In this document: positions 22,284 through 32,100 of the stretch, in pieces
How positions within the stretch are numbered: the stretch's first letter is position 1
How the letters are laid out: each line of letters opens with the position of its first letter
From: Vandiemenella viatica
Taxonomy: Eukaryota > Arthropoda > Insecta > Orthoptera > Morabidae
Direction: 5' to 3'
Assembly: GCA_031002005.1 (NCBI GenBank)
Contig: JARYHS010008074.1
Span: forward strand, 275,281,930-275,345,929
Length of the DNA stretch: 64,000 nucleotides
Translations under genes and position numbers: made by a program
The notes under the pieces: model-generated
What the model was told of the DNA's origin: nothing
Seen by the model: the letters and a program-made list of their open reading frames with translations, nothing else
The model's database searches: none

Positions 22284-22669
22284 TCATAACTACGGCAAAA
22301 ACCGAAACTTTTTTATGATGTCAAATGCAGAGTTCGGCATAGCGCTGTAACATCAAGAAGCTTACACAATGGACAACTATTTAACTTAATAAACACCTTT
22401 TAATCTTAACTTACGTATTGCTATGCTATTTTTCTAGGATCAAGAGCAATTCGTTCTAGTATATTAGATAAAAGGCGGGTAGGTAATGTGCAGGTTTCTT
22501 TCTTACAGAAACTAAATTTATTGAAAGTTTGTTACTCAGCTACATTTTCCAGATACATCTCCAGTTGAAAATGTTTGTTATATTATTAGAATTGAAGATG
22601 AAACTTCCTTACAAGTAGTTATCTTGCCATGGTATGCTGCCTATGGGTGACATAAAATATTCTACGAAT

Positions 22670-23285
22670 TCATCCCGCAATTCGGAAGCTTTCAGAGAGT
22701 CTTAGAGGAATTTTCCGAAGTGGGGCGAAGCCAGTGTCTTTTGCGGTAGTTCCGCGCCAAGTTCCGGGAATAGTAGTTCCAGTGCTGGCATCTTCAATGT
22801 CCAAAGATCTCACTGGACAGTAAAACCTTGTACAATCAGGCTTTATACGAAGGAAATTGTGCAGATATACGCAACATAAGACTGTCCACAATCGTACTTT
22901 TAACTTTGAACTTAATTGGCCTTAGGAAAATTCGGAACACGGAAGCAAGCAGACCGAAGGCATTTTCAACGGTACATCTTCGGCAGGTATTGCGTCTCTG
23001 AATTTGGTGTCTCGTTTGAATGGCGGGTTTCGCCATTGTTAGAAGAGTATAAAAATTTTGCTTCGATATTCGCGTTAAGTTTTTAAACAGCGCATTGTCA
23101 TTGAACTGCAGTTCTTGGAGAATTTGCACATTTCGAGTTTTCAAATAAATCTTCACCCACAGTTTCCTCCGCGATTTCCCCCCCCCCCCCCGGGATTTCG
23201 CTAATATAAGAATGGCAGCTGTAATGCCCGCCAGACAAATTGAATCATCAATCTCGCTGCGGCTACACCGGAACACTGAGGGCAT
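22670..23285 (-). pseudogene. Harbinger transposase, internally deleted and frameshifted
   Basis: DDE-type nuclease that cuts and pastes PIF/Harbinger elements. The minus frame 23285-22836 has the N-terminal segment RRKLWVKIYLKTRNVQILQE and FKNLTRISKQNFYTLLTMAK, typical of the region before the DDE_Tnp_4 domain. It then jumps within about 20 residues to TVENAFGLLASVFRIFLRPI, which is the conserved block near the C terminus (VENAFG...W/FRIF). The catalytic domain between them is missing. The following hallmark, here CCVYLHNFLR, is in another frame (22891-22670), so there is also a frameshift at about 22870. The usual MADF- or Myb-like partner gene is not seen in this copy. Confidence 0.75.
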
Positions 23286-23435
23286 GCCTCAAGAGGCGTA
23301 AATGTGGACACTAAAGGGCATGCCTTCTGATGCGTGCCTCTAGCGCATACCTCAAGATGAACATATTGCAAGAGGAACGGGCAAGAGGAAAAGGCAAGTT
23401 GAAAGGGAAGAGGCACAAGTGTGGACATAGCTAAA

Positions 23436-26400
23436 TGGTGATACACAACTGGTCTACAGAATGGTGCAGTTTACCTGGCACCTCGAAACTGCTTTCAATC
23501 GCAGTAATTTCTCTAATCAATACCTTAATTTAAACAATTCAAATTAACAATTTTACTGGTTAGTTCAACTAAAACACCGCAAATGTCAGACATCCGGGAA
23601 GAACCGTAGTATAATCTTGGAGCAAATCAAGCTTAAAGGAAGAGAGAATATCAAAGCCGAAACGAATGAAGCACGCATGTCCTATGGTGGGAAGTTGGTG
23701 TGGCACTCAGCTGTGCGTAGTAAATGCGTGAATATTCGCACTAAATTGATACTGGAGTGTATGCTACACACATCATTATGTTTTATTTGGTGAAAGATAG
23801 ACGTACAAAGGATTGACAGATTGATTAAGTTTAATACTTCGTTCCTCATGATTTTTGGCTACTCACCATGTTCAAAATGTCACCGAAAAACGCTCTACCA
23901 AAATCACAGAATATGAGAATACTAAGTAAAATGCAACCCCAGAGACTTTCCTTAAATGATCAACAAAATAGCGGAGTTGCTGGCAGAACTGTTTGGTGAT
24001 ATTGAAGATTTCAGCAAATCAGGCGAATAGAGTCTGCAATTCCTACTTTAAGCAACAGATACACAAACAAAAGGATAATTACGTGTGGGGTACTTTTTGT
24101 CACATGGAGTTGCGTGACTAGAGTTTTTCTCCTTCGATAAACTAACAGAGCAGATGAAAATGATTTCAAGCCAGTTTCGTGAATAACCTTAGAAATAGCT
24201 AGTTTAACATCGCATACAATACAGCTGCACCTATGATCCGAACGACAACTGTTAACCGGTATTTTTAATGATAAGTAGAAACCACATAATTTCACAGATA
24301 TTATATTTATATTGCCTTCCCAACTTATCCATTGGATATTTCACCAGCAATAGATAGAAAAAAGTAATGCTGCACGAGATGGAACTGGTCACGAGCCGGG
24401 AGTGCTGTTGGCGGTGTGGTTTTTACTTTCCGCTGGAGCAACACTTATGAGAGCGAATGTGATGTGGGCGGCGGCGAGCGCAGAGGAAGAGAGAGTCGGA
24501 GACGCGGTGAGGTCCCTCTCACAGCGCAGCCACCGACAGCTTGTTGGCAGGCAGCTACATGAGCTATGTCAGTGTCTAGGGACTATCCACCTACATGATA
24601 CCATAGCTCCTGTTCCTTCACTCTCTACAGCCCATACAGTACTTGGAATTATACCTCTCAACTGGCATATTTTCGCGTTCCCAGTTTCCCTACGACTGCT
24701 TCCAGCACAGTTGTTTCAATCGTGTGATTTTATCATTAATTTCTTTACTACCATGTAACAACGTATCAATTTGCCAATTTTGTACTTACGTCTTCATTAA
24801 CGGCGTCACAATCGATTACATTGGGATAAATTTACGTGTTTTTGACTTATTTTAACTGAACGTTTTGTCAGAGGCATTTATTTAATTTCCACGTTAATCG
24901 ATTACAACTGACCGAGGAGCAATAAAAATCTGGCCAGTTACGCTATTGTAAAATTTTCCGGCTTTCCCAGAATCGGAGAAAGACTTAAAATTGCACTAAT
25001 TTCGAATTAGACGTTTGAAACTATTTTCCATGATTTGAAGACACTCTGGCTATTATCACTATCATGAAAAATCTTAGACGAGGAAGATCCACACTTAAAT
25101 TGTCAGAAACAGTGATAAGAAGTTACTTTTTTTCATTACGTTTCTAAGCATCGTCGAAATCAAGGTTATTAGTGGCGGTGAAGGACTGGGGGAGAAGAGC
25201 GGGAAAGAACTGAGATATAGACTTTTTTAATTGCACTGCTATGCAGAGTGCGGTCGATATTATTTATAGTGACTGCGCAACGCACACGTAGTTTTGTCGC
25301 AGCATGAATATTACTTGCAACCGTGGTAACTAAAATGCCAGAATATGTTGGAAGAACTTCCAGGAATGTCTCGTACGTGCTGCTAAGACTTCTTTTTCCC
25401 TCCTAATTTACGGTGAGCCTTCTAAACTGCCCGAAAGACTGCTGCGAAATTAGCAAGGAAACAGCTGTTCCATTTCTTATGACACATTTGACCTTTCTCA
25501 TTATAAGGGTGGAAACAATTATTACTTGGAACTGATGGTTGACTACTATGACCCGGACATGTCGCACGCTTTTACCACGTTGAAATTGCAGTAGTTCCCT
25601 CTGACGATTCGCTCTTAAAGTAGGGCCGTTGTAGGAGAAAAATCGGGTAAGGGGGGCGGGGAAGGATGGAGACGCTGGCATTCCTATACACGCTGCAGCT
25701 TCACAATACAGCCTGTTAAATAACTTTCCAGTGTCCCAAATGCTGCAAGTTTGCAGTTAAGTAATAATTTTAATTACTTTTCTCTTTAATTTCTCACCCA
25801 TTAGCAACACAGATACCTGCTGCGTGTAAAGGTAACGAAAGTTTAACTAACGAAGTCGCGTCTTTCCGGTTTATCAAACTCTGATTTTTTTAAAGCGAAC
25901 TATCGCTGCTGACATACGACCACAAAAAGAATTTTTATGTCATACCATCATTCTTTGGAAGATGACATTTCAATACATATAATACCGAGTTCATAGCAAC
26001 AAACCAAAAAGCAAAGGGGATCAAAGAAAAGTTTAAGATGGTCTAAAAACGCCAGCAATTTTGCAATTAGGTGGGGGTTTGTTTCATGAAACATGTAGCA
26101 GTGAATAAAACAGAACCTATATGTTTTCTCTGATCACACTACTGCATCAATGATTTACGCAGCGGTAGAAAATAAAAACAGAAAAGTTTTACTTTTCAGA
26201 GAAGAACTTTCAGTTATTGTAGCGTACGATTAGTTTCCATTCAACATTGCTCTGTGATCCCACGAGGCGATCAAACGCTATCTGGCGAACTAATACCGAG
26301 GCAATGTCCATTAACAAGTTTTAAATATTAATTCACGTCGTGCCTGCAAACATCACAGGCTTCATCAAACAACAGTGAACCGCCGCTGCGTATGCCCACG

Positions 26401-26803
26401 CTCGGTCGATACCGACAAACACACTGCCCGCCGGACATAGCACCCCACACCCCCGCACAGCGCTAATGGCGGCGCCGAACAAGTGGCAATCCACTTCGCA
26501 GCTCGTTAATTCTGTCCGCCAAGTCACCCCACACAACGGACATTTTACACTCGTAACGACCAACCGACATCCAGCCAGCTGAGACCGATAAGAGTTTATT
26601 GCGTTATATTTAAACGCACTGGAATATGAGATCGACTATGTAAACGACTGCGTATTTAAAAACATGAAACTGTTGAAAAACGGTTCTTCAAGCAAGAAGC
26701 ATAAAAAGAACTCCTTTCAAGAACGGTAGAAGCGGCAACTTCTCCGACACCGAAGAAAAACAGCATCATTGATTGTAGTGTTAACCTCCACTGAAGGCAC
26801 AGT
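23436..26803. other. Unassigned DNA with GC-rich patches and a SINE scrap
   Basis: No recognisable gene. GC-rich islands lie at about 24400-24560 and 26380-26560. A 118-codon frame at 24402-24758 begins with a hydrophobic stretch but starts at a GTG and has no family resemblance. Confidence 0.45.
25145..25215 (-). mobile_element. Short SINE fragment (minus strand)
   Basis: TCGTCGAAATCAAGGTTATT followed by AGTGGCGGTGAAGGACTGGG and GAGCGGGAAAGAA matches the tail-proximal body of the SINE family in order. Confidence 0.45.
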
Positions 26804-26811
26804 GTAATTAT
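26804..26811 (+). repeat. Target site duplication GTAATTAT (left)
   Basis: The 8-bp sequence recurs exactly at 28364-28371. Eight-base duplications are the hallmark of hAT transposases. Confidence 0.88.
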
Positions 26812-27291
26812 TAGGGTTCGGATCTTTATGACCAGGAAAATGTGCAGGCAAATATGACCTTAAAAATCGGTAAATATGACCTAAAAATGAAAAAAATATG
26901 ACCAACGTGCTCAATTATACATCATTTATTTTATTTAGTAGTGTCGCTTTCATGTAGACAGTATAATTTACTTCCGTCCACTCACTGCACCATTGCTCTC
27001 TAAATTCCCTTAAGTAATTTCACACTTTCAGAAAATTTATTTTCGGCATGGCGATAGGTCCACTGACTGATCCACTGTAGATTTAACGATGACTGAGGAT
27101 ATTTCATTGAGATAACGCGGATCAACACATGTATGCTTCTGTCGAGATTAAAAGGCGGGCGGAACATTACGTTTAGAGAGTGGCAATAATGTATAACTTT
27201 AATTACTGACTGGTGAATTCTGACCGCAGTGAAAATTAGTTTTGTTTTTCTCCGCCTCCTGTAATACAGAAGTACAGTTCTGTGAATAATT

Positions 27292-28140
27292 TCATCTACA
27301 TCTACATATATACTCTGCAATTCACAAAATTGTGGCTGGCAGAGGGTGCTCAGCACCAAAGCTAATCTCTTTGCTGTGCATTCCAATCCCTAATGGTACG
27401 AGGGAAAAAAGAATTCATATAAGAATCAGTGCGGCACCTTATTTCTCTAATCTTATCTTTCCTGTCATTCTGGCTCAAATAGGTTGGTGGACGAAGTATT
27501 TCACTACACTCGTGAGTGAAAGTCGGAGTACACATGTTTACCAATAAGTTTATACGAAACGTGTGTCGTCTATCTACCAGAGACTCCCAACCTAATCTAC
27601 TAATCACTTCTGTGACGCTTTCATAAGGACTGTAGCAAGCGGTCACGAATCGAGCGGCTCTTCTCTGTACTTTCGATCAACCCCTTACGAAATGGATCCC
27701 AAATGGCACAGCAATAGTCCAAATGTGGACGCACAAGAGATTTGTACGCTATCTCCTTTGTTTGTTCATTACAATTTTTCAATATTCGACCTATGAATCG
27801 CAGCCTAAAATTAGCTCTACCTACTACCGAATTAATCTGCAAGTCCCATTTCATGTTTCTTTGTACTGTTACTCCCAAATATTTCATAGAATCAACCATA
27901 TCAATAACTGAATTGTGTAACTCGTATTTCTGAACAATTGGATTATTCTTGTTAGTTATGCTCATTGTCTTGCACTTTTTACAATTTAGCTTAAGTTGCC
28001 ACTCAGCGCACCATGCCAAAATAATATCTAGATCACGTTGAATTTCTAATCAATCGGCCAAATTCCTTACTTCCCTATAAATAACCGCATCATCAGCAAA
28101 CAATCTAAAAAGGCTTCTCGTCTATATCGCGTGAATTCCT
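27292..28140 (-). mobile_element. 5'-truncated CR1/jockey-group LINE inside the hAT element
   Basis: Minus-strand LINE whose 3' tail (complement of CATCTACATCTACATA, 27292-27307) is a TGTAGATG repeat, seen in several arthropod LINEs. It is truncated within the RT domain at about 28140. I could not find convincing target duplications. Confidence 0.75.
27362..28110 (-). pseudogene. LINE reverse transcriptase, C-terminal part
   Basis: Reads on the minus strand from the catalytic box RLFADDAVIY (about 28105-28075), interrupted by a TGA about 11 codons after it, into the frame 28019-27621: AWCAEWQLKLNCKKCKTMSI, MKYLGVTVQRNMKWD and AYKSLVRPHLDYCCAIWDP, the standard thumb and post-RT blocks of CR1/jockey LINEs. 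A frameshift near 27640 moves it to the frame 27646-27362 (YSPYESVTEVISRLGWESLV; SFFPRTIRDWN). The order matches the LINE at 58.8-60.4 kb, but the sequence and tail belong to a different family. Not functional. Confidence 0.8.
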
Positions 28141-28371
28141 GGAGCTATTAAAAAACTACCAGATTTTTTCTCAGAATATGACCACATGACCATAAATATT
28201 AACGAAATATGACCAATACATTGAAAATGATCTGAATATGCATTCATATGCTATTAAAATACATTTAAATACAATCAGAAACGTTGAATTAGTGTTTAAT
28301 TCAGCATTACAGCTCAAAATAGGCAGGAGAAAAATATGACTTATCCTAAAGTTTCGAACCCCAGTAATTAT

Positions 28372-29190
28372 AGTACTGATGTTGATCCGTCGACCTAGTT
28401 AGGGTTAGGAAACACCTGTGCTTTATCTCTTAAAACTCCTAACTCGGCCACGCCAAATATACCACTACCGACCAATCATCCTTACCTCGGCTTGAGCGAA
28501 ACGAAAGAACTACCCACCACTAGAAAGACAAGCGCACTCTGCCACCACAAGCGTCTTCACAAGTAGGTTGAAGACCCCAAGTCCCCGGCCGCGTAACATC
28601 AGTGTTTACGCACGCCCTCGTCCGAGGGAACTGAAGACAATGTTGTGGGTACCTCGCGTCTAGGGTTCGATACACGCCCTGAGATGGCCTTGTACTCCGC
28701 TGTTCGAAACCATCGCAGATGGAACAAATGTGGGATATCGCAATAGAAAACTCGCCGCCGGCTTCTTCGCGTGGCGACTAACGTGATAGAGGTCACATGA
28801 TCATAATCATCTAGGTTTCAGTCCATGTTACCTAACAAGCAGAGTTCTAGCAATTGTTTGTTGACAGACATTTTTGAAAAGAACACACGTTTCCGTCCGT
28901 CCTACAATATTTGAAAGATATCAGTAGAAGCATCCTCAAGGTAACCGAGTTGAAATCGAGGTTATGGTGCGACGTAGCAGCACAAAACTGCCTTGAGATT
29001 TATGTCATCATTTGCGTCCATCTTCAAAATCAATACACTATACGCAGAACTGAAATAATATAATACTGAGAGGAGGAAACTACTGCCAGTCATAAGACAA
29101 AGAAAGAACGGGATGGAACACTCGTTGAGGGGGGGGGGGGGGGGGAGTGCTTGTTAAGAGACGCCTTGGGAGGAAGGAGGTACAAGATAA
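28372..29190. other. Unassigned DNA with a long G run
   Basis: No gene recognised. A GC-rich stretch at 28580-28790 has B-box-like GGGTTCGATAC (about 28662) but no A box or tail. An uninterrupted G run at about 29130-29146 is a likely sequencing hazard. Confidence 0.45.
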
Positions 29191-29353
29191 TACGAGGCGC
29201 GTCCAGAAAGTAAGTTCCGTTTCAATTTATCTCCGCTGCAGCGCTGCGATTGCAGTTCCGCACATGTGTTGTAGACGATGTGTATCAAGGGGAAGAACGT
29301 CCGCCATTTGAAGATCGCTGTCTGTTACGTACGCTTTGTTGTGCTTGTTTGAA

Positions 29354-29650
29354 ATGTCGGCGTTGATTGAAAATCCCGCCGCCTGTGAAATCAGGTCTGT
29401 GATTCGGTTTCTGAATGCGAGGAAAGTGAAACCAAGTGAAATTTATCGGCAAATTTGCGATGTTTACGGACCAAATGCGATGAGTGATTCGATGGTGAGA
29501 AGATGGGTCCGACAGTTCAATGGCGGGCGTAGTGATGTGCACGATGAAGAACGAAGTGGGCGTCCACCTTTGGTTACAGAAGAACTGGCAAAACTTTCAT
29601 CTGTTCTTACATCTCTAGTCTTTCCTTGGCGGTCATCACTTCACCAATGA
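29354..29650 (+). CDS. Mariner transposase DNA-binding domain only
   Basis: From ATG 29354 (MSALIENPAACEIRSVIRFL) the frame encodes the paired helix-turn-helix region of mariner transposase: NARKVKPSEIYRQICDVYGP is the first HTH, SDSMVRRWVRQFNGGRSDVH the second, then the linker motif SGRPPLVTEEL (GRP hook). This part has no break. It then runs out of frame into 17 unrelated residues and a TGA at 29648-29650, because the catalytic DD34D core has been deleted. A peptide of this kind could bind the element ends without cutting; whether it is expressed is unknown. Confidence 0.8.
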   Translation: MSALIENPAACEIRSVIRFLNARKVKPSEIYRQICDVYGPNAMSDSMVRRWVRQFNGGRSDVHDEERSGRPPLVTEELAKLSSVLTSLVFPWRSSLHQ

Positions 29651-29783
29651 CGACGAGCTGAAAGAAACTGTTTCCAACTGGTTGAAGACACAGGCGGCAG
29701 ATTTCTATGAAGAAGGTATACAAAACCTGCTGCCACGCTATGACAAATGCCTGCAAAATTTCGGCAGTTATGTGGAAAAGTAG
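29595..29783 (+). pseudogene. Mariner transposase C-terminal remnant
   Basis: In another frame after the deletion point: SFLGGHHFTNDDELKETVSN, then WLKTQAADFYEEGIQNLLPR and YDKCLQNFGSYVEK ending in TAG at 29781-29783. These are the last conserved blocks of mariner transposase. All three catalytic aspartates of the core are absent. Confidence 0.8.
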
Positions 29784-29884
29784 TTTAAGAGTTGTAGAAT
29801 TTTGTGCAACAAAAATTTCTTCTGTATCTGTGTACAATTTCATTTTATTACCAAACGGAACTTACTTTCTGGACGCGCCTCGTA

Positions 29885-31827
29885 TTAAGGGAAACGGAAA
29901 CTACATGGACATGAAGAGGACGGCAGAATAGAGAATGAAAAGCAGCCACGTGCAAACCTCCCTAAGGGCAGAACATTAATGATGATGATTAGGAGGAGGA
30001 GGTAGATTCCGTCAGGTATAAACGCATGTATCTCCATTTGGACTCGGCAAATTTATCCAATACAAATGCTGAAACATATTGAAATTTTTATGCTTTTTTG
30101 TTTTAATTATCTCATAATTCCATTTTTTTATTGTTTTCTCGTTTATATTCAATCTGTCAAAGATATCTGCATATTCCTAATCTTTTTGGAATATCTATGA
30201 TTCCGGAGAGGTCTGTAGTCACTGGTTTGAAATTAGATCCCGGGAGAACACTAACGCTGATCATCTGTAGTGTTTCTGATCACAAATCTCATGACGAATC
30301 TTGTTTGTTTCTCGTTTGTGCCTGAAACAAGCCTATTTTGCAGAGTAGCATTATAAATTTAAAATATGCCACGAGTCGTTCACAAGTGACTCATTGAATT
30401 GAAGGAATGAACGTCATCGTCGACTACTATCTAAACACTGAAGACGAAGCAGAGCTACTGGAGAGTCTGATGGAGAAGCCGTGTAAGGCGCCGTGAATTA
30501 TTCAGTAGCGCGCGAGTTGAGTCTGAAGGCTCTGGACGATGGCAACAGGTCCGTCCGGCTCGTCGAGCGAGCAGCAGCTATTACTTAGAGCAAATCATCG
30601 TTTTCATACGATGCTAATCTGGTGAGTCGAGTACTGAAACCCCTTAAAAGAAACTTATTGTTTTTTGCCACTTTCTGTACACAGAGAGTACACTAATAGT
30701 TACCCAGCAAACTTCGTAGAATTTTATTTACCATTTTTTGTACCTGCTAAAAGGAAATTTAAGTTTATATTGAGCGGTTTTATCTTTGATTTTACATACG
30801 CGAATACTGTCTATACAAATTATTTGAAGCAATTTTATGGAAAAGAAACGTAAATTGTGAGAAGAGAACTATGAATTTTTAGAATCCAGTTTTCTGACAG
30901 AGGCAGCAACTTTTTTGTTCTAACAAACAGAAACTAAGCACTAGGCACAATCCTCTGGATCGGTTACAAAGGCAGAAAGCAATAGTAACTTTGTAATTAC
31001 ATCGGTTTTATATATATAATTTTTTTTTGTCGTCATATGGAAACTTGATCTGTACAGAACTGCATAGATTTTTTTAAATATCGCTAATACTTTCATAGTT
31101 TAAAAATTGCTACAATTTTTTAAGATGGAATATTTAAGCGTTTCATCAACGTCAAAACATACGATGAATTATGTTATTTCAGTATGGAGAAATATTTCTC
31201 AATTAAGCGCCCCTTATCTTTGAATGCACCGCTCTGAGAGATTATACTGAAACCTGAAGAGTTTTAATACGAGGGTGAAAGTATGGAATTCAAAATATTC
31301 TTCCTTTCCGTATTCTTGCCGGAAAACGTTAGTTCCAAATTCGTCCCACTCAGAAATTGCTACTTGTAACCGAGATATAGATGAATCACAAAAACAGCAA
31401 CGACAGGTGAGCTGGCAGAGCCTTAGTAACTGTACCACCCAGCGAGGTTATTGTTGTAACGTGACCACCCCCGGTACCGTTGTGTTAATTACGGGAGGCT
31501 GACCACTGTGTTGCACCCTAATTGAGTCGCTCTCCTTAGCTACACGAGCGTTAACGGGCTTCCTGTGCAGGACAGGAAGTGCAGTGGGCGGCGGGCAGTC
31601 CTTGCAAGTAGTAGCTGCCGTCACACAACATACCCACCAGAAACATACGCGCAATAGACATACGCGACGTTTCCACCACCATCTGAACAGTTGATGTATT
31701 ATGCCGCGAAACAAATCTGTGCAATCTTACGTATTATGACCAATGTTTAGACAGACCCGATGACAGCATTTCATCCCGTTTTAGTATTGCTGGACTGTTT
31801 AACGCGAATGCAGGAATGAACCTGTAG
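29885..31827. other. Unassigned AT-rich DNA
   Basis: No recognisable gene or repeat. The short frames 31275-31502 and 31448-31714 overlap on opposite strands and resemble nothing known. Confidence 0.5.
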
Positions 31828-31839
31828 AATCCTTGAAGA

Positions 31840-32088
31840 TTTTTTTTTCCCCTACTGCTTTACGCCTCGTCGTCGGCTAAGGTCATTAGAGGCGGGATGG
31901 GACTGGGGACAAGGAACGGGAAGGAATTTGGCCATGGTCTTTTCTTTGAAGGAAGCATCCTGGCATTCGCCTGGAGTGATTTGGGGAAACCATGGCATAC
32001 CCAAATCTGGATGCCCGGGCGGGGATTCGAACCGACGTCCTCCCGAATGCGAGGCCAGAGCGTTAACCGTTCACCCACCACTCTCAGT
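31840..32088 (-). mobile_element. Full-length tRNA-derived SINE with 12-bp target duplications
   Basis: AATCCTTGAAGA flanks both sides exactly (31828-31839 and 32089-32100). The minus-strand element starts ACTGAGAGTGGTGGGTGAAC (A-box side), then GGTTCGAATCCCC (B box; plus-strand complement at about 32022-32034), a 130-bp body, the CGACGAGGCGTAAAGC motif and an A-rich tail (T run at 31841-31848). The 249-bp length and clean duplications define the family for the other copies. It would be transcribed by RNA polymerase III and rely on a LINE for insertion. Confidence 0.88.
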
Positions 32089-32100
32089 AATCCTTGAAGA

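Larger units (their letters stand above)
21465..23432 (-). mobile_element. PIF/Harbinger derivative with deleted transposase
   Basis: Inverted ends AGCTGTGTCCACACCTG (left) and the complement of CAAGTGTGGACATAGCT (right) enclose 1968 bp, with AAA on both outer sides (a 3-bp repeat, though low in complexity). Inside, on the minus strand, lies a broken Harbinger nuclease gene (22670-23285). The internal region also holds a perfect 18-bp hairpin (22241-22283). The copy cannot move by itself. Confidence 0.7.
26812..28363. mobile_element. Non-autonomous hAT element carrying a nested LINE
   Basis: Ends TAGGGTTCGGATCTTTATG (left) and the complement of CCTAAAGTTTCGAACCCCA (right) form imperfect terminal inverted repeats; flanks are an exact 8-bp GTAATTAT. 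AATATGACC occurs five times near the ends (26851, 26873, 26895, 28175, 28206) plus AATATGACT at 28333, all on the plus strand, with the first three spaced exactly 22 bp apart. hAT transposases bind such subterminal repeats. There is no transposase. A LINE fragment (27292-28140) occupies the centre, leaving about 700 bp of hAT sequence. Confidence 0.85.
29193..29882 (+). mobile_element. Mariner deletion derivative (MITE-like)
   Basis: A 690-bp element with perfect 30-bp terminal inverted repeats (29193-29222 and 29853-29882; outer bases CGAGGCGCGTCC) inserted at TA, which flanks both sides (29191-29192, 29883-29884). It encodes the N-terminal DNA-binding half of a mariner transposase and a scrap of its C terminus. 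Perfect ends and TA suggest recent mobilisation by a transposase supplied from elsewhere. Confidence 0.93.

Noticed and set aside
24402..24758. Open frame with a hydrophobic start, resembling a signal peptide
   Set aside because: Begins at GTG with no ATG context, no family resemblance, and lies in a GC-rich patch where frames stay open by composition.
28655..28680. tRNA gene suggested by GGGTTCGATAC
   Set aside because: No cloverleaf partner stems or A box at the right distance; likely chance or an old SINE scrap.
32022..32034. Functional tRNA gene at SINE B boxes
   Set aside because: The heads lack acceptor and anticodon stems and are followed by SINE bodies and tails.
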